A DNA stretch of 6,659 nt, taken from NCBI GenBank assembly GCA_947441875.1, contig CANEUR010000058.1:1-6659 (forward strand), written 5' to 3'. Positions 5,740 to 6,659 of this stretch are shown here, piece after piece. Source of the DNA: Rickettsiales bacterium (GTDB lineage Bacteria > Pseudomonadota > Alphaproteobacteria > Rickettsiales > UBA1997). The position numbers were made by a program, and so were the translations under genes. Positions within the stretch are counted from its first letter, which is position 1; every line of letters begins with the position of its first letter. The notes below the pieces were generated by a model. It saw only the letters and a list, made by a program, of their open reading frames with translations, was not told the origin of the DNA and searched no databases.

Positions 5740-6659
5740 TTATAGGTTATAAATTTGGCGACTGGCAATTGTTTGTTGTAATTGATAAATAATTTGCCAT
5801 AAATTAGCTTCTGCCAAAGAAAAATCTTGTTCAAACATTAAAATTTGGTAAGTAGAAGTTCGGCCTTTTTTTAATAATAGTCTTTCTTGGCTTAGTTTAT
5901 TTTTTTGTATTTGTAAAATATCGAGGGCTAATTTTAAATTTTCTTGTAAAGCAATGCCGTTAATATTTAAATTTTGCCAAGTGTTTTGATATTGAATTTG
6001 TTGTTGTTGATATTGATTTTTTTCGGCTAAAATTTGTTGTTCGGCTCCTTCAATAATTTGATTGGTGAGTAAAAAATTAATGGGCATAGAAAATTTAACA
6101 CCAATATTGCCAGAATCGGCTCTATTATTGCTGTTAATAGAGTTATTAAAAGCTGATGCAACATTAGCTTCGGCAACATTTCTAGCATAAGAAGTGTATA
6201 AATTTAGCATTGGTTTTTGATTTTGTTTTTCGATTTCGGCAATGGCAATATTGGCTTGCATTTTATTTTTTTGAGCTAGTAAAAAAGGGTTTTGTGGACT
6301 TTGTTTTTGAAGATCGGATTCAAACAGATAATTTTGCAAGCTAGCAATATTTGGCTCTGAGATGTTTTCGAAAACTTCTTGACTATTAATATTGCGTTTT
6401 TGATTAAAAATTATTTTTGCTTGATTTAGCTGATTTTGAGCTTGTGATAGATTAAGTTTTTTAGTTTGTACCATGGCTTTTGCTTGTAAAACATCGTTAG
6501 TTTCGGCAAGATTCATCTGAGATTTTTTATATAAATAATCAAAAATTTTATTAGCACTAGTTAAGGCTTGCTGTTGAATTTTTACATTTTTTTGACAATA
6601 AAATAAATGCCAGTAAGCAATTTCTGCCTCGATTTTTTCTTGCATTGATAAACCAAGAG
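5740..6659 (-). CDS. TolC-like outer-membrane efflux protein (OEP family), 5' part off the right edge
   Basis: Proteins of this family form the trimeric outer-membrane channel and periplasmic alpha-helical tunnel for RND and ABC exporters. About 305 codons are visible. The frame stays open through base 6659 (LGLS precedes the first visible Met at 6645), so that Met is internal and the N-terminus with its signal peptide is missing; family members are usually about 420-500 residues. Counting from that Met, 1-80 is long amphipathic helix with AYW at 10-12 and a 'L.LSQAQNQLNQA' stretch. NPFLLAQKNKMQ at 119-130 opens the second OEP repeat. IGVKFSMPI at 181-189 is the typical second-half beta-strand segment, and KKGRTSTYQILMFEQDFSLAEANL at about 259-282 is the conserved 'G(r/x)(t/s)s...(v/i)L..(e/q)' end motif (given as key residues). 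The protein is unusually glutamine-rich (about 44 of 301). It ends IYNL-TAA, 2 bp before the RND start, which supports a role as that pump's outlet. Confidence 0.87.
   Translation of the reverse strand, partial: LGLSMQEKIEAEIAYWHLFYCQKNVKIQQQALTSANKIFDYLYKKSQMNLAETNDVLQAKAMVQTKKLNLSQAQNQLNQAKIIFNQKRNINSQEVFENISEPNIASLQNYLFESDLQKQSPQNPFLLAQKNKMQANIAIAEIEKQNQKPMLNLYTSYARNVAEANVASAFNNSINSNNRADSGNIGVKFSMPINFLLTNQIIEGAEQQILAEKNQYQQQQIQYQNTWQNLNINGIALQENLKLALDILQIQKNKLSQERLLLKKGRTSTYQILMFEQDFSLAEANLWQIIYQLQQTIASRQIYNL

Larger units (their letters stand above)
382..6659 (-). other. Probable operon: OEP (tolC-like) - RND pump - bamA
   Basis: Three genes share a strand with gaps of 2 bp (5738-5739) and 13 bp (2656-2668), leaving no room for internal terminators or ordinary promoters in the spacers. 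The promoter must lie beyond the right edge, or inside a coding region if bamA has its own. No strong ribosome-binding site precedes either internal start, so translational coupling is plausible, at least for the 2-bp junction. No periplasmic adaptor gene is in the visible part of the unit. A promoter for bamA within the end of the RND gene cannot be excluded, because A/T-rich -10-like strings are everywhere. Confidence 0.7.

Overview
The window is AT-rich (roughly one third G+C by eye). It reads as part of an alphaproteobacterial, probably Rickettsiales-like, intracellular bacterium. That placement rests on the strong A/T bias, the near absence of Shine-Dalgarno sequences, the alphaproteobacterial style of the BamA protein (W-W/F...YDxDRL...GYADF block in POTRA3) and an adjacent IS1595-type transposase end. 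It is an inference, since no rRNA or other phylogenetic marker is present.

Layout: bases 1-138 (+) are the last 45 codons of an IS1595-family (ISXO2-like) transposase whose body lies off the left edge. Bases 139-381 hold no gene; they are AT-rich with two small hairpins, one a weak candidate terminator for the operon to the right. From 382 to the right edge everything is on the minus strand and tightly packed. In transcription order there is a TolC/OEP-family outer-membrane efflux protein (5740-6659, its 5' part off the right edge), a 1022-residue AcrB-like HAE1 RND pump (2669-5737) and a complete BamA (382-2655). The gaps are 2 bp and 13 bp, so the three are very likely cotranscribed.

The pump and the OEP protein would form the inner- and outer-membrane parts of a tripartite exporter. 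The periplasmic adaptor (AcrA/HlyD-like) is not in the window and may lie upstream or elsewhere. BamA is the core of the machine that inserts outer-membrane beta-barrels. It does not share a pathway with the pump, but it handles outer-membrane proteins, and TolC-type barrels are among BAM clients in well-studied bacteria.

This is mostly ordinary, well-conserved cell-envelope content, and I see no new defence, mobile or RNA system. The points most worth a second look are bamA placed last in an efflux operon beside an IS end, a marked preference for C-ending codons just before Asp/Glu (GAN) codons, and nine-base homopolymers at two sensitive places in bamA.
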